The notes under the pieces were generated by a model. It searched no databases, was not told where the DNA came from, and was given only the letters and a program-made list of their open reading frames with translations. The translations under genes and the position numbers were made by a program. Positions 50,829-64,000 of a stretch of 64,000 nt of DNA are shown here, piece by piece; position 1 is the stretch's first letter; the number at the start of each line of letters is the position of its first letter. This stretch comes from Chondrosia reniformis. Taxonomy: Eukaryota > Porifera > Demospongiae > Chondrillida > Chondrillidae. Where the stretch lies: assembly GCA_947172415.1 (NCBI GenBank), contig OX359199.1, positions 7,145,884 through 7,209,883 of the forward strand, in the 5' to 3' direction.

Positions 50829-51655
50829 ATGGCGGATTGTACATTGGACCCTTGTACGAATTTCTCTCACTGTCCTCCGACAGCAATTATAGAAAATACC
50901 TCAGTGACAGTTGCTTTACCCGTTATAACTATATTCTTTGTTATCATGTTTGTAATCGGAGCAGTTTTAGGATGTATTGATATGATGACGAAGAATTTCC
51001 GTTCGTGTGGGTAAGTTGTTTGATTACTGGGTCATCGTTTACGTTCTGAAAATAATAGTTCCTTGATAATTCTCCATCGTATATGTGACTGTAACAATAA
51101 TATGGCGTACATTTACTATATCCAATTTTGAGTGAAAGTATTTAATTCTATATAGTCTCCCTTTTGTAAACATTTGCCTACTACTAAATGTTTGGCCGCT
51201 TAATTTGTAACATTTATCTCCATCCTTCTAGGATTGCTGGAGTTATGTTGATGGTGGCAGCTGCTTGTTTGTGGCTTTTGTATCCTTTTCAGCCATATTG
51301 TCAGCCATATTGTTTATCACGTGAATATCCTAGCTTATCCTAATTGCTGAAATCTTCCACTTTTCTCTATCTCTGAATGTACAACAGCCCTTTTGAGACC
51401 TGTTAATCATATTTGGTTTATTACTTTCCTTATCCTTGCTAGCTGGGTTGGAGCTTTTATATCGCAACTGAATCCATTAATAGGTCCAGAGATAAAGACT
51501 GGGATCGTTGGCCACATTAGAAAGGAATGGCCAGGATCATATCTGCCAAATGGAAGTAAGTTGGAACATCCACTCAATTGTTGAGTAGCATTCATAGCAG
51601 TGCATTGCAAGTTAACCGATGTCTTCTCCTTTTAGGTATGTGTCAAAGGTGGTAA
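50829..51655 (+). CDS. ATP6V0E: V-type proton ATPase subunit e
   Basis: Small two-helix subunit of the V-ATPase membrane sector. Four exons, 50829-51010, 51232-51279, 51443-51555 and 51636-51655, join in frame to 120 aa. Helix 1 is VTVALPVITIFFVIMFVIGA, helix 2 GVMLMVAACLWLFWVGAFIS. Then QLNPLIGPEI and IRKEWP match the invariant animal LNPLFGP and HWP motifs. Metazoan e subunits are about 81 residues. The excess here is an N-terminal extension of about 27 residues with four cysteines (MADCTLDPCTNFSHCPP) and a C-terminal extension of about 15. Confidence 0.9.
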
Positions 51656-54600
51656 CTACTCTCAGATACAAGCTAACAGTTCCATTTCATGCATGTATTA
51701 TTGCATCTGTTTAAGAATTCTACAATTGTTCTGTAAAATATGAATTTTGGAATGCATTAATATATTTATAATATTTCCATGTCATCAAAGTACAAATAAT
51801 CAACTCTTTCTCATAAGAAGAGTCTAATGTACTAGATTTGAAAAAGTTAACATTAGTAGCTTTTGCATGACTGTTATTCTGAAAGGTCGTTATTGAACTA
51901 TTGCCATGGTAACACTTGACTGTTATTCTGAAAGGTAGTTATTGAACTGTTGCTATGGTAAGAAATATCATTCCCTGTCCTAGGACAGTTAATGAGCTTG
52001 AACCTGCAATTGTACTTTGTTATTGCATGACCCATAACAGCTGTGCATAACAAACAATCTCAACTAGAACATTCTAACAAAGTTGTCTGATAGGAAATCG
52101 CAACATTCACAACTTAAAACTCCAAATAAAATGTACTTTTAACCAATTCACATATATAAAGTGTATATAGATTACTTAAAAACCCAAACAGCCAGCTATA
52201 TACTTAACAAGAAGAGCCAGATAACTGGCTCCAAGGTATTGTTCAGCTCAGAACACCTAACAATGTACAAGACATTTAATAGATCAGTTATCTCAACTAG
52301 TGTCTCCATGATCACATTTCTGGTTGGCTGAAAACATGTAGCTAGGAGCTTCACAGCCAAACTGCAAGAGACTGCAGGAAACACAAACTTGAGATTCCTT
52401 TGCATGGGTAGTCTACCATAACCCTCTCTCATCAATTTTAAGGACACAATACTAAAGAGCTACAGCTAATCCCTATAGAAATTGAACTAAAATACATGCA
52501 CATGTAACTGAAAATGTACTTTTTACTTCGTGGTGTACTTTTCATTGGTCTGGACTGATCTAAACAACTCAAAGAACAATTTAAAGATTCTACCTTGAAT
52601 GAAAATTATCTGAACCTTTAAACACCTAACCTACCCTATAAGCAAAACCTAAACAACATTGCCATGATAGCAACAGCTGTAATTCAATTCTGTGTACAGT
52701 GCTGCAATGCATTATGAAAAGACTGCTCTAAGTTCATAAAGGAATAACAATCCGGCAACACTTTGGCAAGCCAAACAAGTACACACAAAGTTTCGCCTTC
52801 AATAGAAAATAACTTCACTTGCAATTAACAGCTGCCATTTTAACCATCAATACATAATTAAGCATTGTTTCAGTGCTATAATTTCTCTCCCTCAGATTGT
52901 AGTGTCAATTTACATAAATTAGATCAATCTCGAGCTAGTAGTTGATATCCAATGAATAAATTGCAATTTAATAATTACATGAAATTGAAACTAATTCTAT
53001 ATTATCAAGTTAGATTTCAGTTTTAGTTGTACATGTAGCTAGCTAATATGAGAATTTGATGTATATGCATGATCCACTATGCAAGTCTTGGAGCACGGTT
53101 GCCAGGTCTATTTACTAGGTCACTAACCATGTAGTAGAGTGTATTTGCATGTATTTATTTAATAGGTGATTTGCAGCTTTATTGAATTGACACAAGCTTG
53201 AGCCTCCGGTAGGATAAGACAAAACTGACGTCATTTCATAACGATACTACAGCAGGGTCCGCCTATCCCGCCAAATATAAAAACCAAATAAAGCAACTTT
53301 CAGTCATTGGCCTACGGGCCATCAACTCTGGAGGTCTATGCTTGCGTAGATCGATGCGCAGACCATGGTAGGAGCACGACCATGGTACACGTCTATCCAA
53401 AGGGTCATCGGTGTTCGTATAGTGGGGTGGTCTCTCTACCTATGGGTTAGTGCCTGGAGATGTATCTCACTATTAATCCTGCTTGTGTGTTAAATTGGCA
53501 CTTGCGGATTCTTGCTATACGACCCGTACCTGGAGGTTGGTGTGGTCCAGTGCCACTACGTAGTCGGTCAGGAAGCTATTGTAGGCTGCCACATCAGGTT
53601 GGTTTGGAAGACATTGGCATTTGCATTTGCAATTTTCATGCGCATGTGCTGTTCGTATGTACAAGTATGCCGTTTGTTATGTATTCTCTAATTCCTTCTT
53701 GTATAGTTCATCGATGGGTCCCTACTCTAAAGCGACCTGGCCGATCCCAATGAGCTAAAGTCTGTGTACAGTGCTCTCAAGCTGCGTTGTGTGCACATGA
53801 TGATTCTCATTGGTGGGAGTTTGTGGTCCGCCAGGGTCGGGCTTGTTCTGTCCGTAGCGTGAGGCAGTGCAGGACTAGTAACTGGTCACAGGTCGGTCAG
53901 GTACGCCGGACCGTTCCCGAGCAACTTCTCTTACGACGCAAGTAGTGGAAGTGTCAAACAGAGTTGAAAACATTTTTTGGGGCACGAAGTACTTCCACCT
54001 CCTCGTGGTGTGCCCTGGGATCACTCTCCAAAGTGATGCAAAGCGAAGTACTGTAGCAACAGACTACTTAAAGAAGAACATATATATAGTCTCTTCACAA
54101 CAACTAGAAGATCAAATTTAAGAAACATTGTTAAACAATCTTTTTTTCAGGTTTATTGTATTATTTTCAAAATAATAATATTATGAAACAAACCTTCATT
54201 TCTGAATTATTTTGCATGTGATTATTAATTCTATGTATATATAATCCAATTATAGTATTTTATGATTAATGAATTATAAAAATATAAGACGTGTGTTCTT
54301 GCAGTTTAAATGAGGGAATCTATAAGATCTAAAAAGCCATATATAAATTAAATACCATGAACACGAACTTTCATTACATTCAGACATGGCTTCTGGGTTA
54401 TATGTAAACCATGTTGTAACTATAAACAAAATGTCCTTTGATGAACTCTCTTTCTGTGCTTAATCTCAGAAGATTGAGGAGGGTCAAAGCACACAAAGAC
54501 AACATCCAAAAACTCTTATGCTCTGCTGCCGTGTGTACAATCTTCTAATCTGCAGGATAACTGATAATGTATAGTCTCTATAGAACATGTTACATTATAT

Positions 54601-54669
54601 CCGTTTGAATCCTGTCTTACTTCACTGTGGTCAATTGAAATAGCAGCTGTCTGTATTTTGTACAGTAAA
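51656..54669. other. 3-kb gap without a recognised protein gene
   Basis: 51656-53200 is AT-rich with many stops. It contains a 49-bp tandem duplication (from about 51871 and 51920), each copy carrying a TTGCYATGGTAA core. 53220-54060 is a GC-richer island with a promoter-like 5' end. 54060-54660 is AT-rich upstream sequence of the next gene. Confidence 0.6.
53226..53305 (+). promoter_or_regulatory. Orphan TATA/Inr-type promoter
   Basis: TGACGTCA at 53226-53233, TATAAAAA at 53276-53283 and an initiator-like TTTCAGTC at 53298-53305. The A of the initiator is about 26 bp downstream of the TATA start, the canonical spacing. It heads a GC-richer island with no recognised protein; the longest plus frames are 42 aa (from 53365) and 97 aa (from 53460). 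Confidence 0.45.
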
Positions 54670-57600
54670 ATGGAGGCCTATTCTAAGTGGACTCTCTACA
54701 TACTATTCATGTTAATCCCTTCTTCAGAGGTAAGCTGTAGTGGATATTACCAGTGGAATGCAGACATCATTAGTAGAACTGAAAATTGCAGCACAAATTT
54801 TGGAGATAAGAACAATGGAGACTTTCTATTTGTCCAAGTATATTTTGTTCAGGTTAGTGACATCCATCTCTACATCAGTTGGCACTCTCTCAATTCCTCT
54901 TCCCTCCTTTCACAATTATCCCAAATATACTGGACCTCTCTATCTCTCTCTCCCTTCCCTTTCTCTCTCCCTCTCTTAATCCCCTTTCATTCTCTGTCCC
55001 TTGCATGTGCTTAGTCTTTCCTTATCACTCCTCGATTCACATACTATTCTATATTTTTCTCGTATTCTGTTTGTTCTGTCTGTTTCTTTACTCTCAAGCT
55101 ACTCCTCACCACCTCACCTCATCTCACCTCACCACCTCACCTCATCTCACCTCATCTCACCTCATCTCACCTCACCACCTCACCACCTCACAACCTCACC
55201 TCATCTCACCTCACCTCACCACCTCACCACCTCACCTCACCTCACCTCAACTCAACTCACCTCACCCCACCTCACCACCTCACCTCATCTCACTCACCAC
55301 CTCACCTCATCTCACCTCACCACCTCACCACCTCACCTCATCTCACCTCACCTCACCTCACCTCACCTGTAACTACCTATTCTCTATGCTATTATTTAGA
55401 AAGACCAGGGGGAGTCCCAGCTTGTCACAAGGGAGGCTGTCTCATGGGGAGCCGTACCTAGTCTGTACCTCTCCACACAGTTCACTCCGGAGATCATACT
55501 GAGCAATGAAACATTGAGTACCAACTCAAATGTAACATATGTAAAGACGATCCGTAGTCAAGTTGTCACCAGACTTGAGGGAGTACTAGCTCTTCTTGAC
55601 TCAACCCAAGGCTGCTTGATGGGAGTGAACACAACCACAAACTTGTTTTGGAAGGAGTTGGAAACACTCCTGTTGGAAGCTGATAGCAGTAAGTTCAACA
55701 ACCTTGCAATATAGTAGTTCTTGTCTATTTTTTCTGTATTGAAAGAAAAGTAGGGATAATGACATTATTTGTAACTAGTAACACCTCTTCCTAATGTACA
55801 GATCAACTGTATGTCACTGTATTAATATAGATGTGACTATTGGATGGTCTGCTCCTGTATCACTAAATAGCAGTTTCTCAGTACAGATTGACAAGTCCAT
55901 TGTTGGAATGGTCATTGAGGCACAGAGGTCTGTAATTGCAGTCATTCACATCTAACTTTAGCCATAAATTATATTTTAATTCATGGAGTGAGTTCAATCT
56001 GTCTGTAGGTATACCTTCAAGGGTAGTCATGGTGATACTGATGTGGTTACAGGATCATGTGACCAGCTGGCTCAGGAATGTGACAAAGACAGTGAATATG
56101 GTGAGCTACAATTCACAAACATACAACATACAACATACACCACAAAGCAGCTGGCTGTTGGCTGCATATGAACTGTTTCCTTTTGCACAGAATGCTGTCT
56201 TGTTGGAGAAACCTCATTTGGAATGGCCAGTAGGCTCAGTCTTGTAAAGACTAAGTACAGCTTCCAGTTACTACAGCTGGATATCAGTGAGTATATAATA
56301 TTGACATTAAGTATTGTATGTTTACATGTATGCATGACATATATATTTATATGTATATAGTATTGTATGTATGTATACATGTATTAAGGTTGTGTATGTA
56401 TTATATAGATACAAACAAATGGTTGGTGAAGGGTAGATTTCCGGAGCACATCACTGTTCAGTCGGGACCAGGTAGATGGCAGAAGGTTGATGTTGATAAT
56501 GGTAGCAACAGTAGAGTGGGAGTGGAACGACTGTGCCTCCAGTCATTGCATGTCATTGATGATAGCGTGCTAATATTGGCTGGCAGTCGAATACTCTTCA
56601 GGTAGACTAGTGGATTCTCTTTGCCTATCTTCCATTATGTGACAATTATATCCCCTGACAATTAAACAAATAGTATCTATGGAAGCGTACATCCTGCCAC
56701 ATATCTTAGCTCTCTTGATATTTTTAAGAACAGTGCCATTTCCTGTATGCAGTAGATACATTATAATACAATAGTATTTCTTTTGATAATATATTGCTTT
56801 ATCATACTACAATTGCAGTTTTGATTTAGGTCAAACATTCTTTGTGAGAACTGATATTGTATGCACCAATAATACTGAAACAAACCTGGTCTCACTTCAA
56901 GATGGTGGATTTTTGCTTCACTTTTTGGTTCTAGATGTGAGTAGCACCGTATAAAAAATGGAGTGGAGAATTTAGCTCAAATCATAGAGGACTGTATCTA
57001 TAAGGGAGGCCTGTATCTATAAGGGAGGTCTGTATATATTAGGAACAGGCTATATCTGGCTGTGTATATGAGAGGTTGTGTGTGGAATATTATGTAATGT
57101 ACATTACCTTTACAGGAACCTCAATCTTGGTTACTATGGTATGGTAATGTTGCTACGGTTAGCTTCATTCCTCTCTATCTCAACGAATCTGATTGGTGGA
57201 CTTTAGATCCTCAATTCATCCTGGAAGCCAACTTGTGTCACATTGCCATAGAAACCACAGACCACAAGATCCATGTTGTGCAATACTTGAGGGCTGCCTC
57301 GAATAGGACAGACCTCGAAAGCGATTGTGTGATGGTGCAGGATATTCCAATCAACTTTCTGATTGAGAGTACCCTCAGTAGTTGGGACATTGACTTTTTA
57401 GGAGAACATGAGATTAGGGACTTACTGGAACTAGAAGGAATCACCTATTGGTCTGTTGTGTTGGAAGAAGGATCAGACGGAGAACCCAATGAGCAAGAAA
57501 TAGAACTACACAAAGAAGACATACTTATAAGCTGTCCTGCTGAATATGTTCATGTTGAGGCTCCAATCTGTGATATGTACACACGGAGTAGTTTTGAGGT

Positions 57601-60029
57601 GACACGTGTCGGAAGGGGTTCCAGTATCTCCACCAGCCTTCCTATGCCTCACTCCAACTGTTCAATGACAACACCTAATCTGCCACCATTTATATTTCTT
57701 CTTCCTTCAAAGGTCTACAATTTTATGCTGAAAGTCAAACCTGCTTCTAGTAAGTGTATACCGATCAAAACATACGTATATACAGGAGTGCTACAGTGGA
57801 AGGGGGATATGTGCAGGAGTGAATTGAATCCATTTTTGTATTTTGCAACACTTTAGCTCATAACTTTAGCTCTCTGCATATGGAGGTGACAGGGTTAAAT
57901 CCATCGGTGCAATTATCAATGCTGAAGTCGCTGGATGAAGATAATGAAACAGTTATATTTCATGTAAGTATTATATTACTGTTATGCATATGGTACTATA
58001 TCAGTCAATAATTTGATCAAGTTATTGGAATTCTATCATTTTCACTTGAATTTATATGAGCAGTCAGCGGTACTAATCACATGTTATTGTCTCTATATAT
58101 ATACATGTCAGACAACTATATGTATGTATATATATATAGCTATATATTAAATGTATAAACTGCCTTAAAGCATGCATTTTAACTAGGTTGCACTTTCACC
58201 TGGCACAAGCCAATTTCAATATGAGAGTGGAATCCTGAGTCATGAAGTGCCTCTGAAGTTCAAGGTGCAGTGAAGGGCCACTACTCAATGGCAAATAAAT
58301 TGTGTACAGTATATACTACTGTCACCTGTGCTACTGTATACTACTGTCACCTGTGCTATATACTGTATACTACTGTCACCTGTGCTATATACTGTATACT
58401 ACTGTCACCTGTGCTACTGTATACTACTGTCACCTGTGCTATATACTGTATACTACTGTCACCTGTGCTATATACTGTATACTACTGTCACCTGTGCTAC
58501 TGTATACTACTGTCACCTGTGCTATATACTGTATATTGTGATCTAACATGTAGCTATTGGGTGCCGGACTAAACTGTTTGAATCCACTGGGCCCCATTCC
58601 AAATATAAAGGTTAATTGAGTTTATGATTATACAGTACTGTTACCATGCTGCCTAAATATATATATATATATAAATACAACAGACCTAAACCACTGAACT
58701 TTGTCTTTGTCTTCCTTTGAAATAGAGCCTACTTCAGATGACTGTCTACCTAGGTTGTCCTCCTAATCTGACAGTGCAGTTCAACCCTTCCAAGACCACA
58801 TCTGGACAGCCTCACTACTGCCAAAGCACAGACAACTTTACATGTGTTTATTTTGAAAGATGTACGCATGCACTGCATATTGCATGTCCTATACAAACAC
58901 AATAACAGCATGGTATAATAAATTTACCTTCTACTACCCTATTATACTGTCCTGTATACCCAAGGACCATCACTTTACCACTTGTTTCTATTAACCTATT
59001 ATGCAGACTTCCTACCGGTATTTGAGATAGTTGACGGTACAACTAATGAAAAATATCCTTTTGAAGGAGAGTACACTATAAGTACAGTTTCTGGAGGAGA
59101 TTCTCTTGGCACCATAAGTCCCTTTAATGACTTGACCCAGCACAGATTCATACAAGACAGGTAGAACAATTTGCCCTACTCATCATAGATATGTAGAGGA
59201 GCCTCTATATGCACCTTCCTCCAGTGCTTCAGCTATATGGGTGTCCTTAGAGATGAACTTACCTGCTGGTACATTCACACATGAAAAGAGAGGAATTCAG
59301 TGAGTACATGTTATAATACTAGAACAATGTCATATGTACTGTATAGTAATGATATAGCATCAGATAGTACATATGTGATAGTACATATGTATACATACAA
59401 TCTATACTTGACAGACCTATTCTTGTATTATATATAACGATAATCTGTCATATTGCTCTATGGTTTTACTATTTCATGTGCACAGATGGATTTGTGGTCC
59501 TAGTAGCCCATGCTATGGTGTGCAGCCTAGAATTCCTAGCAGTCCTGAATACTTTGTTCTGCTTGAATTTTCTAACTAGTAAGTGACATATACTGTATGT
59601 ACTTAAGGTAACACAAGTCTTTTAAAGGCGTCACAATGTATACATTTTATATGGTAAATTTAGCAATATAATATACTCTATTACAGTGGCAAGAAAAGTG
59701 AAGGTTGTCAGTTCAAGACCAGATTCATAGTCAAGATTCACGGTATCAGAATGGGAATAGGATCTGCAGTTGCATCTCTTTTGGTAAGACTTTGCAGTGT
59801 TACTGAACTTACTGTTGTACTTCCCAAATATGGTATGTCTCACTGCCTCTTTAGGTTCCCATGGCAATATTTACCTTGATAGTTGGATTGGGTTTCTTGG
59901 TATGGAAATACAGAGAGAGGCTTAGAGTACTCTACCATTCTGCACATGACCAACTCATTAGATATTATCACAGGGCAGAGGACTTATTAGCCTCCATTAG
60001 ACATAGGCGTGTGCATCCATTAGGCACAT
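54670..60029 (+). CDS. Large single-pass membrane protein, possibly a CatSper auxiliary subunit (gamma-like)
   Basis: Many exons, the first ones 54670-54852 (signal peptide, WTLYILFMLIPSS), 55400-55688, 55831-55927, 56009-56100, 56191-56287 and 56410-56601, all phase-compatible. Later exons include about 56820-56937, 57116-57750, 57857-57963, 58188-58263, 58728-58860, 59007-59159, 59203-59298, 59487-59578, 59687-59783 and 59855-60029. The ectodomain is Cys- and Asn-glycosylation-rich with beta-strand patterns (GSHGDTDVV, FLLHFLVLD, WWTLDPQF). Near the C terminus WICGPSSPCYG is followed by one helix (VASLLVPMAIFTLIVGLGFL) and a basic 45-residue tail (RYYHRAEDLLASIRH). This layout fits the CatSper beta/gamma/delta group that decorates the sperm calcium channel, but I did not find an unmistakable signature. 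Treat the name as a hypothesis and the gene as real. Confidence 0.7.
55094..55372. repeat. Intronic CTCACCTCACCA simple repeat
   Basis: Degenerate CTCACCTCAYCT pentamer/decamer array in intron 1 of the membrane protein gene, preceded by a CT-rich stretch (54900-55000). Confidence 0.92.
58317..58540. repeat. Intronic 18/27-bp repeat (TACTACTGTCACCTGTGC)
   Basis: About nine copies of TACTACTGTCACCTGTGCTA, each followed either by CTGTA or by TATACTGTA, giving two unit lengths in alternation. Confidence 0.92.
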
Positions 60030-60158
60030 AAGACCAACTTGGATTAAAAAACATTATGTATAAATAAATAATGTCACGTGCGATAGTCACGTGATTAACT
60101 CCGCCTACAACTTGCACGCCAAGAAAGAGAACTTGATTTTCGGTTATTCGAGACTAAG
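60030..60158 (+). promoter_or_regulatory. SRSF10-like promoter with paired CACGTG sites
   Basis: Two TCACGTG sites, 60074-60080 and 60087-60093, 13 bp apart and about 70-85 bp upstream of the start codon. An AATAAA at about 60064 may be the polyadenylation signal of the upstream gene, so termination and promoter nearly overlap. Confidence 0.45.
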
Positions 60159-61879
<1,721 letters not shown>

Positions 61880-62213
61880 CAACGATTTCTAATGCTGCTC
61901 ACCTTAGAATAGCACCATTTTGTTAAAGTGCAACACTAAACATAATTGTTGTTGGACACTGTTGTACACGTTTGTGCATGTCTTATAATTAAAAAGGTTG
62001 ATTCAATTAATTTTCATTTGTGCTCTCTGTTAAATTTCTACATTGCTTTTGGTGCTATATATTTTCACCAAACAATCACAGAAATGTCTGTCAATTACAA
62101 TTGTTGCAATGTTATCACAGACTGCAGTTGGGAACACACAATGATTATGTTACGGGAATGTTATAATACAACTTGCGATGAATTTAAAGATGTCTAAAAT
62201 CAGTTGTATGCAG
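61880..62213. other. Convergent 3' region, SRSF10-like and UBTD
   Basis: AT-rich 3' flanks; no other feature seen. Confidence 0.5.
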
Positions 62214-63154
62214 TTAACTTGAAAGTACTGCTTGAATGAGGAAGCCTTTTGGAATTTTTAAGTCATTCAAACAAGAGTTGTCTGTCAGTATTTTTCCAGA
62301 AAACAACAATCTGACTCTGACTGACTTTGGAATTCCTACATCTTCATAAAGTTTATGTTTGATATCTCTCACAAAGTCAGTGGTTCTCATTGAAAGTTTG
62401 ACATCTTCACCAGTTGGCAATCTAATCTTCATTTGTATCACCTCACCTGCAGTGCTGCCATCGCTGCCTGGATTGGGCAAGGGGATTCCCCTCTCCAGAT
62501 CAATGAGGTTAGTGGGAGGAGCCAGGCAATACTTTGGGATCACATATCTGTTCCCAAGTTCATCATAGCATTGAGTTAATAAACCTGGAAGGAGGGATGC
62601 TCTAATTTCACCACAAGCTTGACAAATTACACCTTAAAGACTTTATAACTTGACTAAATTTCATATTTAATCTAATCAATACCATTCTTTGGGCAAAATG
62701 AGAGCCGTGTAATACATATTCAACTACAGTATACAATGGATCAATGCACACATAAGAGCCAGTACCATTGGGTAAAGTGACTCCAACTCCATCAATTATG
62801 GCTTGTGCCAGCTCATAGTCTCCTTGCTCGACGGCTTCACATGCTCCTCTTAAGGCCTCCCAGACCTCTTTCTTTCCTTCAAAAGACGGACTTGTGTCCC
62901 AAAACTCTTGCCTCATCTGTAACAATTGGGCTTCGTTGATTGGTCCATCTGAGGTCCAGAACATCTGCTCCTTTCTCAGTGGCCTGTTTCCTCCAATCGC
63001 CACTAAAGGTAAGACCACACATATGAGTTAACTATACAGAGTTAAATGTAGCTATTAAGTGAAAATATTAATAAAAATTACAATTAAATCAAAAGTGAAC
63101 ATTATAATTCATTCTCGTATTACCATTGAGAAAGCTGCGAAAACATCTCCCCAT
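62214..63154 (-). CDS. UBTD: Ubiquitin domain-containing protein (UBTD1/2)
   Basis: Three exons, 63154-63124, 63002-62766 and 62583-62214, in one frame of 638 nt (about 212 aa). The N terminus MGRCFRSF has a candidate Gly2 N-myristoylation and Cys palmitoylation context, as in vertebrate UBTD (MGGCVG). The UBTD helical domain has KKEVWEALRGACEAVEQGDY and AQAIIDGVGVTLPNG, then LTQCYDELGNRYVIPKYCLAPP, nearly identical to human. The C-terminal ubiquitin-like fold is MKIRLPTGEDVKLSMRTTD to GIPKSVRVRLLFSGKILTD. It lacks the terminal Gly-Gly, as expected. The family binds UBE2D E2 enzymes. Vertebrate UBTD1 and UBTD2 are not separable here. Confidence 0.94.
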
Positions 63155-63590
63155 ATGTAAGGATACGGACAAACGCTACATACTTAACCGTTTCGATATC
63201 TACATCTTCTACATACAAACCATCAATGTATTGTCCAGAGAGGGCACCAAAGCAGAGGGATCGCTAGATAAATCAGAGCTCGGATTCCTCCAAGATAGTC
63301 TTGGGCTAGTCCTATTATACAGCCATGTAGATATTTGGATTGAGGATTGAGAGGCTGTATATAGATATATATAATCAAAAGCTCTTATGAGAAGACGAGT
63401 TTCACATTGATCCTTTAAAAATAAACCGACGGCAACTTACAACCTCCAGAGTCAAGCCGTTCCCGCGAATCACCTCCGACGATTCCAAGAGAAATAGAAG
63501 GCTCGCGTCCAAAGCAGGAACCCATTACGATATCCAAAGTTATACGGGAGATGTTTAGGGGAACCCCCCAGGCATCCATCTTATTCTGTA
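63155..63590. promoter_or_regulatory. Head-to-head region, UBTD and BRD8
   Basis: 436 bp between divergent start codons. GC content is higher at 63430-63560. No TATA box. Open frames on both strands here (for example the minus frame 63415-63708) do not resemble any protein. Confidence 0.4.
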
Positions 63591-64000
63591 ATGGATACGA
63601 CGGCAAAGTGGACGCTGAGAGAACAGCTGGTTCTTGCATCTGCTGTTCAAAAGAGCGGAGATCAAAATTGGTATGACCGATAATTGGATAATACCCAACT
63701 TCCTTCAAAGTATGTATTTCTCTTAGGGTCTCAATTACCAGGGCAACACGGCCGCTGGTGGAGGAAAAGCGCCCGCCTGATTTCTTCTCTCAAAAGGTTT
63801 GTTTTTTTATTATGCTATGCGAACTGGTTAATCGATCTTATATATACATCTGACAGAACTGTGCTCTTCAATATGCAAAGATGTTGGACAAAGCATCAGC
63901 TCCCAAGTTAGTTGAACCAACTATAACCATTTGTGTGTGTATATATTGTGTATATGTGAATATTAATAAACCGATCTCATATATATTGAGTGTATATTGT
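63591..64000 (+). CDS. BRD8: BRD8, N-terminal part (3' cut by window end)
   Basis: Subunit of the TIP60/NuA4 acetyltransferase and histone-exchange complex. Exons 63591-63670, 63729-63796 and 63857 onward. Joined they read WTLREQLVLASAVQKSGDQNW, V-S-I-T-R-A-T-R-P, EEKRPPDFFSQK and NCALQYAKML, which tracks human BRD8 (WSIREKLCLASSVMRSGDQNW, RPPDWFSQKHCASQY) without gaps. This is the SANT-like N-terminal region; the coiled coil and bromodomain would lie beyond the window. The last exon has no clear end in view. Confidence 0.88.

Noticed and set aside
52196..52447. 83-codon minus-strand frame in the 3-kb gap
   Set aside because: AT-rich surroundings, no recognisable domain, no clear splice partners; length within chance for this region.
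53460..53753. 97-residue protein in the GC-richer island
   Set aside because: No recognisable fold or family and several upstream ATGs. Kept only as part of the orphan-promoter finding, not as a gene.
63415..63708. 97-codon minus-strand frame overlapping the BRD8 start
   Set aside because: The plus strand gives clear BRD8 peptides across two introns at the same place; the minus frame resembles nothing.

Overview
The window reads as a gene-dense animal nuclear genome. Most introns are 60-700 bp, splice sites are canonical GT-AG, the non-coding DNA is AT-rich, and genes are often less than 200 bp apart. The gene set is metazoan: a FRAS1/FREM-type matrix protein, an Ig/FN3 membrane receptor, a caspase-fold protease, a vault protein and a possible CatSper subunit. 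The compactness suggests a sponge, most likely a demosponge; that is inference from style and content, not a species identification. All gene calls come from reading exons against remembered family sequences; no search was run. Where I followed exon phases through a whole gene (RMND5, the Ig/FN3 receptor, the caspase-like gene, V-ATPase e), the joined exons gave one open frame.

Layout: 1-10.0 kb (+), NUP214, cut at its 5' end and full of in-frame minisatellites. 11.4-22.3 kb (+), a FRAS1/FREM-like membrane protein with CSPG repeats, Calx-beta domains, a transmembrane helix and a C-terminal PDZ-type ligand. 22.8-28.6 kb (+), EIF3A. 28.7-30.7 kb (-), RMND5, the RING subunit of the GID/CTLH ubiquitin ligase. 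30.9-35.4 kb (-), a single-pass Ig-Ig-repeat-FN3 receptor-like protein with about 80 copies of a histidine-rich octapeptide. 35.5-40.9 kb (+), major vault protein. 41.5-43.2 kb (-), a caspase-fold protease with a C-terminal region resembling double-stranded-RNA-binding domains. 43.6-44.8 kb (-), TTC1. 44.8-47.5 kb (+), SEPSECS. 47.6-50.6 kb (-), AUP1. 50.8-51.7 kb (+), V-ATPase subunit e. 51.7-54.7 kb, no recognised gene, but a promoter-like GC-richer island. 54.7-60.0 kb (+), a large single-pass membrane protein, tentatively a CatSper auxiliary subunit. 60.2-61.9 kb (+), an SRSF10-like splicing factor. 62.2-63.2 kb (-), UBTD. 63.6 kb to the end (+), the start of BRD8.

The genes do not form one pathway; most are housekeeping functions packed together, with several head-to-head pairs sharing short promoters (receptor/MVP, TTC1/SEPSECS, AUP1/V-ATPase e, UBTD/BRD8). 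The recurring theme is tandem repetition. Exonic repeats are all multiples of 3 bp and extend proteins; intronic arrays follow no such rule. The items I would follow first are the octapeptide receptor, the caspase with putative RNA-binding domains, a stop-free intron in RMND5 that encodes a membrane-like segment, an AUP1 intronic array that copies a splice donor about 26 times, and the orphan promoter island at 53.2 kb.
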